The notes under the pieces: generated by a model | Database searches by the model: none | Told to the model about the DNA's origin: nothing | What the model saw: the letters and a program-made list of their open reading frames with translations, nothing else | Translations under genes and position numbers: made by a program | Assembly: GCF_030209435.1 (NCBI RefSeq) | Contig: NZ_JARVRX010000001.1 | Coordinates: 248,001 to 312,000 of the forward strand | Length of the DNA: 64,000 bases | Direction of reading: 5' to 3' | Origin: Mycolicibacterium sp. lyk4-40-TYG-92 | GTDB taxonomy: Bacteria; Actinomycetota; Actinomycetes; Mycobacteriales; Mycobacteriaceae | In this document: in pieces, positions 42,301 through 50,001 of the stretch | Numbering within the stretch: position 1 is the first letter of the stretch | Layout of the letters: each line of letters opens with the position of its first letter

Positions 42301-43035
42301 GTGACTGACGCCACCGGCTCGACGCCCTCGCAGCACACCATCGCGGGCACCGTGCTGACCATGCCCGTGCGCGTCCGTAAGGCGACGCAGCACATGGCGA
42401 TGTTCTCGGTCGACGCCGATGCCGCACAACGCCTGATCGACTACAGCGGTCTGCGGGTGTGCCGGTTCCGCCCGCGTCGCGCGGTCGCCGTGCTGATGCT
42501 CATGCACTACGTCGACAGCGACCTCGGCCAGTACTACGAGTACGGCACCAACATCATGGTGAATCCGCCCGGCTCCACCGCCTCGGGCCTGCGTGCCCTG
42601 CAGTCGGCCGGCGCCTTCATCCATCACCTGCCGGTCGACCAGTCCTTCACCCTCGAAGCCGGTCGCAACATCTGGGGCTATCCGAAGGTGATGGCGGACT
42701 TTGCTATTCGAGATGGCAAGCACTTCGGCTTCGACGTCACCATCGACGGCCAGTTTGCCGTCGGGATGGATTTCCGGCCCGGATTCAAGGTGCCCGCGCC
42801 GTCCAAACCACAAGCGCCGCCGACGTTTTCGCACCTCGATGGCGTCACCCGCGAGACCGTCGGCGTGATGAGGCCGTCCGGGGTGCGCTACCGGCCCGGG
42901 GGAGTGACGGTGCGCCTCGGTGACCACCCGTACGCCCGGGAATTGGCCGCACTCGGATTGCCGAAACGCGCCATGCTCTCGGGTTCCGCTGACAACGTAG
43001 ACATGACTTTCGCCGATGCTCAGGAGATCAAGTGA
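42301..43035 (+). CDS. Acetoacetate decarboxylase-like protein (Rv3519 counterpart)
   Basis: The 244-residue protein has the fold of the acetoacetate decarboxylase-like superfamily: 'TMPVRVRKATQHMAMFSV', 'RRAVAVLMLMHYVDSDLGQYYEYGTNIM', 'LPVDQSFTLEAGRNIWGYPKVMADF' (residue ranges about 20-145). Substrate unknown; the conserved Rv3519-cyp142 pairing under KstR suggests a sterol-pathway step. The GTG start has no Shine-Dalgarno and lies 6-7 nt downstream of a TAnnnT hexamer overlapping the operator, so the mRNA is probably leaderless. GTGA overlap with cyp142. Confidence 0.82.
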   Translation: MTDATGSTPSQHTIAGTVLTMPVRVRKATQHMAMFSVDADAAQRLIDYSGLRVCRFRPRRAVAVLMLMHYVDSDLGQYYEYGTNIMVNPPGSTASGLRALQSAGAFIHHLPVDQSFTLEAGRNIWGYPKVMADFAIRDGKHFGFDVTIDGQFAVGMDFRPGFKVPAPSKPQAPPTFSHLDGVTRETVGVMRPSGVRYRPGGVTVRLGDHPYARELAALGLPKRAMLSGSADNVDMTFADAQEIK

Positions 43036-44237
43036 CCAGTGTTATCACCCGCCCCGACGTCGATCTGGCCGACGGCCGGTTCTATGCCGACCGGGCGGCC
43101 GCGCACGAGGCGTACCGCTGGATGCGGGCCAATGAGCCGGTGTTCCGCGACCGCAACGGCCAGGCCGCGGTGGCCACCTACCAGTCGGTGCTCGACGCCG
43201 AGCGCAACGCCGAGCTGTTCTCCAACGCCGGCGGCATCCGCCCCGACCAGCCCGGCATGCCGTACATGATCGACATGGACGACCCGGCGCACCTGGTGCG
43301 GCGCAAGCTCGTCAACGCCGGCTTCACCCGCAAGCGCGTCATGGACAAGGTCCCGTCGATCGGGCGGCTGGTCGACGCGCTCATCGACAATGTCTGTGAG
43401 AAGGGCGAGGCCGACTTCGTCAACGATCTGGCGGCCCCGCTGCCCATGGCCGTCATCGGCGACATGCTCGGTGTCGTGCCGGAAGAGCGCGAGATGCTGC
43501 TCAACTGGTCGGACGAGCTGGTGTCGGGGCTGTCGTCGCATCTGGACGAGACGTCGATCCAGAAGCTGATGGAAACCTTTGCGGCGTATACCGCTTTCAC
43601 GATGGACGTCATCAAGGACCGGCGGGCCAATCCCACCGATGACCTGTTCTCGGTGTTCATCAACTCCGAGGTCGAAGGCCAGCGGATGGCGGACGAAGAG
43701 ATCGTCATGGAGACCCTGCTGATCCTGATCGGCGGCGACGAGACCACCCGGCACACGCTGTCGGGCGGTACCGAACAGCTGATGCGCAACCGCGATCAGT
43801 GGGACCGCCTGGCTGCGGATCCGTCGCTCATGCCGGGTGCGGTCGAGGAGATGCTGCGCTGGACCTCGCCCATCAAGAACATGTGCCGCACCCTGACCGC
43901 GGACACCGTCTTCTACGGCACCGAGCTGAAGAAGGACGAGAAGGTCATGCTGATGTTCGAGTCGGCGAACTTCGACGGCGACCAGTTCGAGAACCCGGAC
44001 GAATTCCACATCGACCGGAACCCCAACAGCCACTTGGCTTTCGGATTCGGCACGCACTTCTGCATGGGCAACCAGCTGGCGCGGCTGGAGCTGCGGCTGA
44101 TGACCGAGCGACTGCTGCAGCGCCTGCCCGACCTCCGCTTGGCCGACGGTGCGGAGATCCCGCTGCGCGCCGCCAACTTCGTCAGCGGCCCCGAGGCCAT
44201 GCCGGTGGTGTTCACCCCGACGGCCCGCGTGCTCTGA
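43032..44237 (+). CDS. cyp142: Cytochrome P450 CYP142, sterol side-chain oxidase
   Basis: CYP142 oxidises the terminal side-chain carbon of cholesterol/cholestenone, usually with stereochemistry opposite to CYP125, and can back it up. The 401-residue protein has the I-helix 'LLILIGGDETTRHTLSGG', the K-helix ExxR 'VEEMLRWTSP' and haem-ligand Cys344 in 'FGFGTHFCMGNQLARLE'. The N-terminus 'DLADGRFYADRAAAHEAYRWMR' is characteristic. GTG start in a 4-nt overlap with the upstream gene gives co-expression under the KstR operator. Confidence 0.95.
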   Translation: MTSVITRPDVDLADGRFYADRAAAHEAYRWMRANEPVFRDRNGQAAVATYQSVLDAERNAELFSNAGGIRPDQPGMPYMIDMDDPAHLVRRKLVNAGFTRKRVMDKVPSIGRLVDALIDNVCEKGEADFVNDLAAPLPMAVIGDMLGVVPEEREMLLNWSDELVSGLSSHLDETSIQKLMETFAAYTAFTMDVIKDRRANPTDDLFSVFINSEVEGQRMADEEIVMETLLILIGGDETTRHTLSGGTEQLMRNRDQWDRLAADPSLMPGAVEEMLRWTSPIKNMCRTLTADTVFYGTELKKDEKVMLMFESANFDGDQFENPDEFHIDRNPNSHLAFGFGTHFCMGNQLARLELRLMTERLLQRLPDLRLADGAEIPLRAANFVSGPEAMPVVFTPTARVL

Positions 44238-44248
44238 CTTCGCTTCCG

Positions 44249-44304
44249 CGAGTGTGAATCTGGTGTCACGGTCGACGTGAACGTAGGCAATAGATTCACA
44301 CTCG
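44249..44304. repeat. 13-bp inverted repeat with 30-nt spacer
   Basis: Arms CGAGTGTGAATCT (44249-44261) and its exact complement (44292-44304) lie between convergent cyp142 and the Rv3517-like gene. The right arm overlaps the latter's stop region. Probable bidirectional terminator or a recurrent intergenic palindrome. Confidence 0.55.
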
Positions 44305-45144
44305 TGGGCTGCGGCGGTCGAATGCGGCCGCTATCCGGCGGACGATCGTCCCTTCGGTGTCCTCCGCGGTGACCCGAATGACGAGCCAGCCGAGCTCGGC
44401 GAGGTCGTCGTACCTGCGGATGTCCCTGTTGAACTGCCGACGGTCGGTGCGGTGGTGGTCGCCCTCGTATTCGACGGCGATCAGGTGCTCTTCCCACCCC
44501 ATGTCCAGCCGGGCGATGAATTGGCGGTAGGCGTCGTACACCTGAATTTGCGTCTGGGGACGTGGAAAGCCGTTGCGCTCGATGAGCATTCGCAGCCAGC
44601 TCTCGCGCGGCGACTCGGCACCGGCATCGGCGAGGGACAGCGCGCGCCGGGCCGTCTTGATGCCACGACGTCCCCGATATCTGGACGCCAGGGCTTCGAC
44701 ATCACGGGTCGAGACGTGCGTGGCGGCAGTCAGGGCATCGATGGCGGCAACGGCCGTCGCCAGCCTGTTCCGGCAACCGAGATCGAGAACGGTGCGCGCG
44801 GGTGTGGTTACCGCGATGCCGTCGACGACGACGATCTCGTCCGGTTCGATGCGGTCGGCCCAGGTCTCGATGCTCCTCGGAGGATGCCGGTTTTCGTAGA
44901 TGATCTGCGCTGGTGACGCGTTGTCGACCCAGCGCGCGCCGTGCAGGGCCGCTGCCGATCGGCCCGCGAGGATGCCTTGCCGCCGGGACCACAGCCACGC
45001 GACCTTTGCCCGGATGCGCGCGTCGACCTCGGCATTGCCGCAGAGGTAGACGTCCGGCGCGAGAGCGACGAACTTGCTGCGCAGCGCGTACGGTGACAGC
45101 CTCCCCGCCGCCACCGCTTCGCTGCCGATAAATGGTTCCCCCAT
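44296..45144 (-). CDS. DUF559-like protein with N-terminal winged-helix-type region (Rv3517 counterpart)
   Basis: The 282-residue protein has an N-terminal region resembling AbiEi-type antitoxin/regulatory folds ('AVAAGRLSPYALRSKFVALAPDVYLCG', 'GILAGRSAAALHGARWVD'). A C-terminal endonuclease-like domain follows ('ESPRESWLRMLIERNGFP', 'ARLDMGWEEHLIAVEYEGDHH'), where D-x(n)-E-Y-E-G occupies the place of the PD-(D/E)xK core with Glu instead of Lys. Such genes are common orphans in actinobacteria; catalytic activity is doubtful and function unknown. It lies next to cyp142 as Rv3517 does in M. tuberculosis. Confidence 0.78.
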   Translation of the reverse strand: MGEPFIGSEAVAAGRLSPYALRSKFVALAPDVYLCGNAEVDARIRAKVAWLWSRRQGILAGRSAAALHGARWVDNASPAQIIYENRHPPRSIETWADRIEPDEIVVVDGIAVTTPARTVLDLGCRNRLATAVAAIDALTAATHVSTRDVEALASRYRGRRGIKTARRALSLADAGAESPRESWLRMLIERNGFPRPQTQIQVYDAYRQFIARLDMGWEEHLIAVEYEGDHHRTDRRQFNRDIRRYDDLAELGWLVIRVTAEDTEGTIVRRIAAAFDRRSPRV

Positions 45145-45207
45145 GCCGGAAGTGTGCCGCCGCGCACTGACAAGCCCGCCAGTGTGAAGCCATTGCGATC
45201 AGATGCG

Positions 45208-45235
45208 GCGAGCGTGACAGCAGGTTCACGCTCGC
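45208..45235 (-). terminator. Hairpin at the end of the sensor kinase gene
   Basis: The perfect 10-bp stem GCGAGCGTGA / TCACGCTCGC (45208-45217 and 45226-45235, 8-nt loop) has one arm overlapping the minus-strand stop codon at 45226. Confidence 0.6.
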
Positions 45236-46428
45236 GCGGCCGGCACCGCGATCGAGATGACGGTGCCGGGCGACCCCGTGACGGTGAATTCGCCGCCCGT
45301 GGCAAGCACTTTCGTGCAGATCGACGCGAACCCGATATGACCGTCCTCGACGCTCTGGGCCAGTCGGTCCGGCGGGATGCCGACACCGTCGTCGGCGATG
45401 CGCAGCTCGGCCCGACTTCCATTGTGTGCCAGCCGGAATCGCAGGTTGTCGGCGTGCGCGTGCTTGATCGCGTTGGTCGAGAACTCCCGGGCAGCGCTGT
45501 AGAGCAGATGGTCGGCATCGGTGCGCAGCGTGTCGGGCCAGTCGTGGGCGTCCAGATGCACCGTGATGCTGGTCCGCGCGGCGATACCGTCGGCCAGGGC
45601 GGTGAGCGCCGCTTTGAGCCCGGAACGGGCCAGCACCTCGGGATGCAGTTCACGCACCACGTCGCGCAGCAGCCGGGAGGATTCCGCGAGCGCGAAGTCG
45701 ACGCGGTCCATCCCCTCGACCGACCCGTCGCGAACGTCCTCCATGTCGTGCCGCGCCACCAGGACGTACTGCAGCGCACCGTCGTGCAGGCGCTCAGAAA
45801 GCGATTGGCGTTCGCGCTTCTCCAGGCTGATCACCTCTTCGAGCAGACGGGCCCGCTCTTGAGCCAGCCCGGCGATGGTCCTGGTCTTGGCTTGCTGAAC
45901 CCACGACAGCGCGACGGAACCGGCGGCCAGGCCGAACACGATGGCGGTGCGCAACAGGATCGAGGCCCAGGGTTCGTGACCGTTGGCTTCGCGGTCGATC
46001 CAGTTCACGACGAAGAACGTGGCGACGGTGGGGATCGCGATCATGGCGCTGACGGCGGGATCGAGCTGCGCCGCCGCGATCAGCGGGATCAGGAACAGCC
46101 CGTGCTGCATCACGTCGGACGTCCAGGTCTCCGGCGAACTGAGACCGCTGTCCACTGAAATGACGGCCACCACAGTCAGATCCGCGCACAGCATGAGCAG
46201 CGCCACGGCGCGCTGGGTGCGGCGGTCGGAGTGGTCGGCCGCGCGTCGTCCCCACCAGCCCCATGCCGCGACCATCGCGACGTAGCCGGCGAGGATGCCC
46301 CAGTGCAGCCGCAGGTTCGCGTTCGGGGGCTCCAGTAGGAGGCCGAAATCGACGAACACCGCCAGCAGGGCCCGCAGGGCGAACTGCAGCAGGAGGCCAC
46401 GCACCAGTGAGGTGTCGGTGGTTGGCAT
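45226..46428 (-). CDS. Orphan membrane sensor histidine kinase (NarL/DesK type)
   Basis: The 400-residue protein has about five or six N-terminal TM segments (residues about 10-175) and a short coiled-coil linker ('TIAGLAQERARLLEEVISLEKRER'). The HisKA_3 phosphoacceptor is 'QSLSERLHDGALQYVLVARHDM', and HATPase motifs are 'EFSTNAIKHAHADNLRF' (N box) and 'LRIADDGVGIPPDRL' (G1). ATG 46428 follows GGGGGGA. No response regulator is adjacent, so its partner is elsewhere. I recall no kinase between echA19 and Rv3517 in M. tuberculosis. The signal sensed is unknown. Confidence 0.88.
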   Translation of the reverse strand: MPTTDTSLVRGLLLQFALRALLAVFVDFGLLLEPPNANLRLHWGILAGYVAMVAAWGWWGRRAADHSDRRTQRAVALLMLCADLTVVAVISVDSGLSSPETWTSDVMQHGLFLIPLIAAAQLDPAVSAMIAIPTVATFFVVNWIDREANGHEPWASILLRTAIVFGLAAGSVALSWVQQAKTRTIAGLAQERARLLEEVISLEKRERQSLSERLHDGALQYVLVARHDMEDVRDGSVEGMDRVDFALAESSRLLRDVVRELHPEVLARSGLKAALTALADGIAARTSITVHLDAHDWPDTLRTDADHLLYSAAREFSTNAIKHAHADNLRFRLAHNGSRAELRIADDGVGIPPDRLAQSVEDGHIGFASICTKVLATGGEFTVTGSPGTVISIAVPAARA

Positions 46429-46454
46429 CTGAGTCCCCCCGGCGTTCGCGATTT

Positions 46455-46493
46455 GTGCACGATTTTCCGCGATGGCCGCGGAAAATCGTGCAC
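46455..46493 (-). terminator. 17-bp hairpin after the epimerase gene
   Basis: Arms GTGCACGATTTTCCGCG (46455-46471) and its complement (46477-46493) are perfect with a 5-nt loop, extendable with one mismatch. It begins 3 nt past the epimerase stop codon and precedes the kinase gene. Confidence 0.75.
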
Positions 46494-46496
46494 GAA

Positions 46497-47465
46497 TCAC
46501 GCAAAAGATTCGACGATCGACTCTCGGGGGTCGCGCCAGGTCAGGCTCAGGTCGGACAAAGTCAGGCTGTCGTCGGTGGGGACGGCCGCCGTCAGCAGCA
46601 GGGCGGCTTCGTAGCTCAGGCCGTCCGCGAGGGGCAGCCAGCGTCCGGCGAAGTCCGACACCCGACCCACGCCGCGAAACAGGCCGGGTGACAGTGGAAT
46701 CCGCCGGATGGGCCGGCCCAGCGCCGACTGCAGGGCGTCGACCATCTGATCGAACGTCAGCATCACCCCGCCGCAGACATAGCGCTTCGGGCCGCGGCCC
46801 GGCCGCATCAGCGCCGTGTGCACCCGGGCCACGTCACCCACATCGATCATCTGCATGCCGCCGCGCAGGCGCGGGGCGACGCGGTAGCGCACAATCGGGT
46901 CCCAACCACGTTGTGTCACACCGACTGCCGTGTGGAACGCCGGCCCGACGACCGACGACGGATACGTCACGACGACGGGTGCGCCCGCGGACTGCAGCCG
47001 CCGCGCCGCGTTGTCGGCGTAGGCCTTGGTGCGGGCGTAGTCGCTGCGGCCGGGTGCCGGGGGAGTGTCGGGGCCGATGACACTGTCGGCCGGTGGAAAC
47101 AGCGAGCTGTACGACGACACCGAGACCACGGGGTCCAACCCCAGTTCACACGCCCGCGTCAGCAGCGCCTCGGTGGCGTAGGCGTTGATGTCCCACATCA
47201 GCTGGGTGCGCCGGCTGTCGGTGCCGACGACACCGGCCGCGTGCAGCGCGGCGTCGCAGCCGGCCAGCAGCTCGGAAACCGTTGCGGGATTGCGCATATC
47301 GCCGACCAGAACCTCGACGGGACCCACCTCGGCCAGCACGTCGAGCACCGGGTCATCGCTGCCGCCGGGAACCACCAACAGGCGAACCGTGTGCCCGGCC
47401 GCCAGCAGTGCGCGGACGGTGTGGGCACCGACGTAGCCGGTGCCGCCCGTCACGGCGATGTGCAT
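46497..47465 (-). CDS. Extended SDR: NAD(P)-dependent epimerase/dehydratase family, coupled to echA19
   Basis: The 322-residue extended SDR has the 'IAVTGGTGYVGAHTVRALLAAG' cofactor loop, 'GDMRNPATVSELLAGCDAALHAAG', the catalytic Ser in 'VSVSSYSSLF' and Tyr-x3-Lys in 'GRSDYARTKAYADNAARR'. The C-terminal substrate domain has 'MQMIDVGDVARVH'. ATG 47465 overlaps the echA19 stop (TGATG), so translation is coupled and KstR control probable. Family members include hydroxysteroid dehydrogenase/isomerases and dihydroflavonol-like reductases; a dehydrogenase for the hydroxyacyl-CoA or a steroid alcohol is an inference. I recall no such gene at this place in M. tuberculosis. Confidence 0.85.
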   Translation of the reverse strand: MHIAVTGGTGYVGAHTVRALLAAGHTVRLLVVPGGSDDPVLDVLAEVGPVEVLVGDMRNPATVSELLAGCDAALHAAGVVGTDSRRTQLMWDINAYATEALLTRACELGLDPVVSVSSYSSLFPPADSVIGPDTPPAPGRSDYARTKAYADNAARRLQSAGAPVVVTYPSSVVGPAFHTAVGVTQRGWDPIVRYRVAPRLRGGMQMIDVGDVARVHTALMRPGRGPKRYVCGGVMLTFDQMVDALQSALGRPIRRIPLSPGLFRGVGRVSDFAGRWLPLADGLSYEAALLLTAAVPTDDSLTLSDLSLTWRDPRESIVESFA

Positions 47466-48265
47466 CAGCGCATCTTGAACTGCGGTGCGCGCTTCTCCTT
47501 GAATGCCAGCGGGCCCTCCTTGGCGTCCTCGGACAGGAACACCGGGATGCCGTTGGCGGTGTCGGGCTTGAAGGCATCCAGCTCGTGCATGCCCTCGGTC
47601 TCGCGGATGGTCTTCAGGATGGCCTGTACCGCCAGTGGACCGTTGTTGTTGATCACCTCGGCGACCTCGAGGGCCTTCTCCAGCGCGGTGCCGTCCGGAA
47701 CCACATATCCGATCAGCCCGTAGTCCAGGGCCTGCTGGGCGGTGATGTGCCGGCCGGTCAGCAGCATGTCGCACGCGATGGTGTACGGAATCTGGCGCAC
47801 GAGGCGCACTGCCGAACCGCCCATCGGGTACAGGCTCCACTTGGCCTCGGAGATGCCGAACTTGGCGCTCTCGCCGGCGATGCGGATGTCGGTGCCCTGC
47901 AGGATTTCGGTGCCGCCGGCGATGGCCGGGCCCTCGACCGCGGCGATCAGCGGCTTGGTCAGGCGGCGGCCCTTGAGCAGACCGTCGATGCGCGACGGGT
48001 CGTAGCTGCCGTCCTTGAACGAGTCGCCCGGCGGCTTCTTGGTGGCGCCCTTGAGGTCCATGCCCGCGCAGAAGTAGCCGCCGGCACCGGTGAGGATGCA
48101 GGTGCGGATCTCCGGATCGTTGTCGACGCGGTCCCAGGCCTCGACCATTATCGAGAGCATCTCGCCCGAAAGGGCGTTGCGGGCCTCGGGCCGGTTCAAG
48201 GTGACGATCAGCGTGTGTCCGCGCTGCTCAATCAGGGCGTCGGGGCCTTTTTCGGGTTCGCTCAC
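47465..48265 (-). CDS. echA19: Steroid side-chain enoyl-CoA hydratase EchA19
   Basis: EchA19 hydrates cholesterol side-chain enoyl-CoA after ChsE4-ChsE5. The 266-residue crotonase has the oxyanion-hole strands '[16 protein letters not shown]' and '[13 protein letters not shown]', the second oxyanion/catalytic segment '[17 protein letters not shown]', and the Glu-containing '[17 protein letters not shown]'. I prefer GTG 48265 ('[13 protein letters not shown]') because GGAAG lies upstream at a usable distance; TTG 48274 is the longer option. It shares a KstR operator with the divergent fadD19 and overlaps the epimerase gene. Confidence 0.93.
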   Translation of the reverse strand: MSEPEKGPDALIEQRGHTLIVTLNRPEARNALSGEMLSIMVEAWDRVDNDPEIRTCILTGAGGYFCAGMDLKGATKKPPGDSFKDGSYDPSRIDGLLKGRRLTKPLIAAVEGPAIAGGTEILQGTDIRIAGESAKFGISEAKWSLYPMGGSAVRLVRQIPYTIACDMLLTGRHITAQQALDYGLIGYVVPDGTALEKALEVAEVINNNGPLAVQAILKTIRETEGMHELDAFKPDTANGIPVFLSEDAKEGPLAFKEKRAPQFKMR

Positions 48266-48309
48266 GGGTACCAACTTCCGGTCTCGAGATCGTTAGACTT
48301 GTCACAAAA

Positions 48310-48323
48310 TGTAACACGTTCTA
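48310..48323. promoter_or_regulatory. KstR operator (echA19 / fadD19 divergent)
   Basis: TGTAACACGTTCTA matches TnnAACnnGTTnnA fully, 11 nt before the fadD19 GTG and 44 nt before echA19. TAGTTT (48322-48327) is a candidate -10 for fadD19, 7 nt from its start. Confidence 0.92.
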
Positions 48324-48334
48324 GTTTATGTAAC

Positions 48335-49987
48335 GTGGCTCTGAACATCGCAGATCTCGCCGAGCACGCCATCGATGCTGTGCCGGACCGTGTCGCACTC
48401 ATCTGTGGCGACGAAAAGCTGACCTATGCCCAGCTGGAGGAGAAGGCCAACCGCCTGGCTCACTATCTCCAGTCGCAGGGCGTGCAGAAGGACGACAAGG
48501 TTGGGCTGTACTGCCGCAACCGCATCGAGATCGTGATCGGCATGCTCGGCATCGTCAAAGCCGGCGCGATCCTGGTCAACGTCAACTTCCGCTACGTCGA
48601 GGGCGAGCTGAAGTACCTGTTCGAGAACTCGGACATGGTCGCCCTGATCCATGAGCGCCAGTACTCGGACCGGGTCGCCAACGTGCTGCCCGAACTCCCG
48701 CTGCTCAAGACCATCCTGGTGGTGGAAGACGGCAGCGACAACGACTTCCAGCGGTACGGCGGCGTCGAGTTCTACTCCGCCATCGCCGACAGCTCGCCCG
48801 AGCGTGACTTCGGCCCGCGCAGCGAGGACGACATCTACCTGCTCTACACCGGTGGCACCACCGGATTCCCCAAGGGCGTCATGTGGCGCCACGAGGATAT
48901 CTACCGAGTGCTGTTCGGCGGCACCGACTTCGCCACCGGCGAGCCCATCGCCGACGAGTACGACCTCTCCAAGCAGGCCGCCGCCAACCCGCCGATGATC
49001 CGGCTCCCCATCCCGCCGATGATCCACGGCGCGACGCAGTCGGCCACCTGGATGGCGCTGTTCACCGGCCACACCGTGGTGCTGATGCCGGAGTTCGACG
49101 CCGACGCCGCCTGGCGAATGATCCACGAGCACAAGGTGAATCTGCTGTTCTTCACCGGTGACGCGATGGCGCGGCCGCTGCTGGACGCACTGCTGGCCCA
49201 CCAGGATGCGGGCAACGAGTACGACCTGTCGTCGCTGTTCCTGCTCGCGAGCACCGCCGCACTGTTCTCGACGAGCCTCAAGGAGAAGTTCCTCGAGCTG
49301 CTGCCGAACCGGGTCATCACCGACTCGATCGGCTCGTCGGAGACCGGCTTCGGCGGCACCAGCATCGTGGCGAAAGGCCAGTCGCACACCGGCGGCCCGC
49401 GCGTCACCATCGACAAGAACACCAAGGTCCTGGACGAGGACGGCAACGAGGTGGTGCCGGGGTCGGGCGTGCGCGGCATCATCGCCAAGTGCGGGCACAT
49501 CCCGGTCGGCTACTTCAAGGACGAGAAGAAGACCGCGGAAACCTTCAAGACCATCAACGGGGTTCGTTACGCCATCCCCGGCGACTACGCCGAGGTCGAG
49601 GCCGACGGCAGTGTGACGATGCTGGGCCGCGGCTCGGTGTCGATCAACTCCGGTGGCGAGAAGATCTACCCCGAAGAGGTCGAGGCCGCGCTCAAGGGTC
49701 ACCCGGATGTGTTCGACGCTCTGGTCGTCGGCGTTCCGGACGCACGCTTCGGGCAGCACGTCGCGGCCGTCGTGCAGCCGCGTGACGGCACCAAGCCGGC
49801 GCTGGCCGACCTGGATGCGTTCGTCCGCAGCGAGATCGCGGGCTACAAGGTGCCGCGCAGCCTGTGGCTGGTCGACGAGGTCAAGCGCTCCCCGGCAGGC
49901 AAGCCCGACTACCGCTGGGCCAAAGAGCAGACCGAGGCGCGTCCTGCCGATGAGGTGCACGCGAAACACGCAGGCGCACAAGCCTAG
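48335..49987 (+). CDS. fadD19: Steroid side-chain acyl-CoA synthetase FadD19
   Basis: FadD19 activates C26 steroid carboxylates (for example 3-oxocholest-4-en-26-oate) to CoA thioesters. The 550-residue adenylate-forming enzyme has the P-loop 'LLYTGGTTGFPKGVMW', 'PIPPMIHGATQSATWMAL', the A5 motif 'SIGSSETGFGG', A8 'INSGGEKIYPEEVEAAL' and the A10 Lys region 'SPAGKPDYRWAKE'. I place the start at GTG 48335; the open frame far upstream runs antisense through echA19 and the epimerase gene. No Shine-Dalgarno precedes it, so it is probably leaderless under KstR. The NMO gene follows by 14 nt. Confidence 0.95.
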   Translation: MALNIADLAEHAIDAVPDRVALICGDEKLTYAQLEEKANRLAHYLQSQGVQKDDKVGLYCRNRIEIVIGMLGIVKAGAILVNVNFRYVEGELKYLFENSDMVALIHERQYSDRVANVLPELPLLKTILVVEDGSDNDFQRYGGVEFYSAIADSSPERDFGPRSEDDIYLLYTGGTTGFPKGVMWRHEDIYRVLFGGTDFATGEPIADEYDLSKQAAANPPMIRLPIPPMIHGATQSATWMALFTGHTVVLMPEFDADAAWRMIHEHKVNLLFFTGDAMARPLLDALLAHQDAGNEYDLSSLFLLASTAALFSTSLKEKFLELLPNRVITDSIGSSETGFGGTSIVAKGQSHTGGPRVTIDKNTKVLDEDGNEVVPGSGVRGIIAKCGHIPVGYFKDEKKTAETFKTINGVRYAIPGDYAEVEADGSVTMLGRGSVSINSGGEKIYPEEVEAALKGHPDVFDALVVGVPDARFGQHVAAVVQPRDGTKPALADLDAFVRSEIAGYKVPRSLWLVDEVKRSPAGKPDYRWAKEQTEARPADEVHAKHAGAQA

Positions 49988-50001
49988 TTAGGGACAAGAG
50001 A

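Noticed and set aside
47282..48334. N-terminal extension of the fadD19 frame (to 901 residues)
   Set aside because: The extension is antisense to echA19 and the epimerase gene and crosses the KstR operator; the FadD19 N-terminus starts at GTG 48335.
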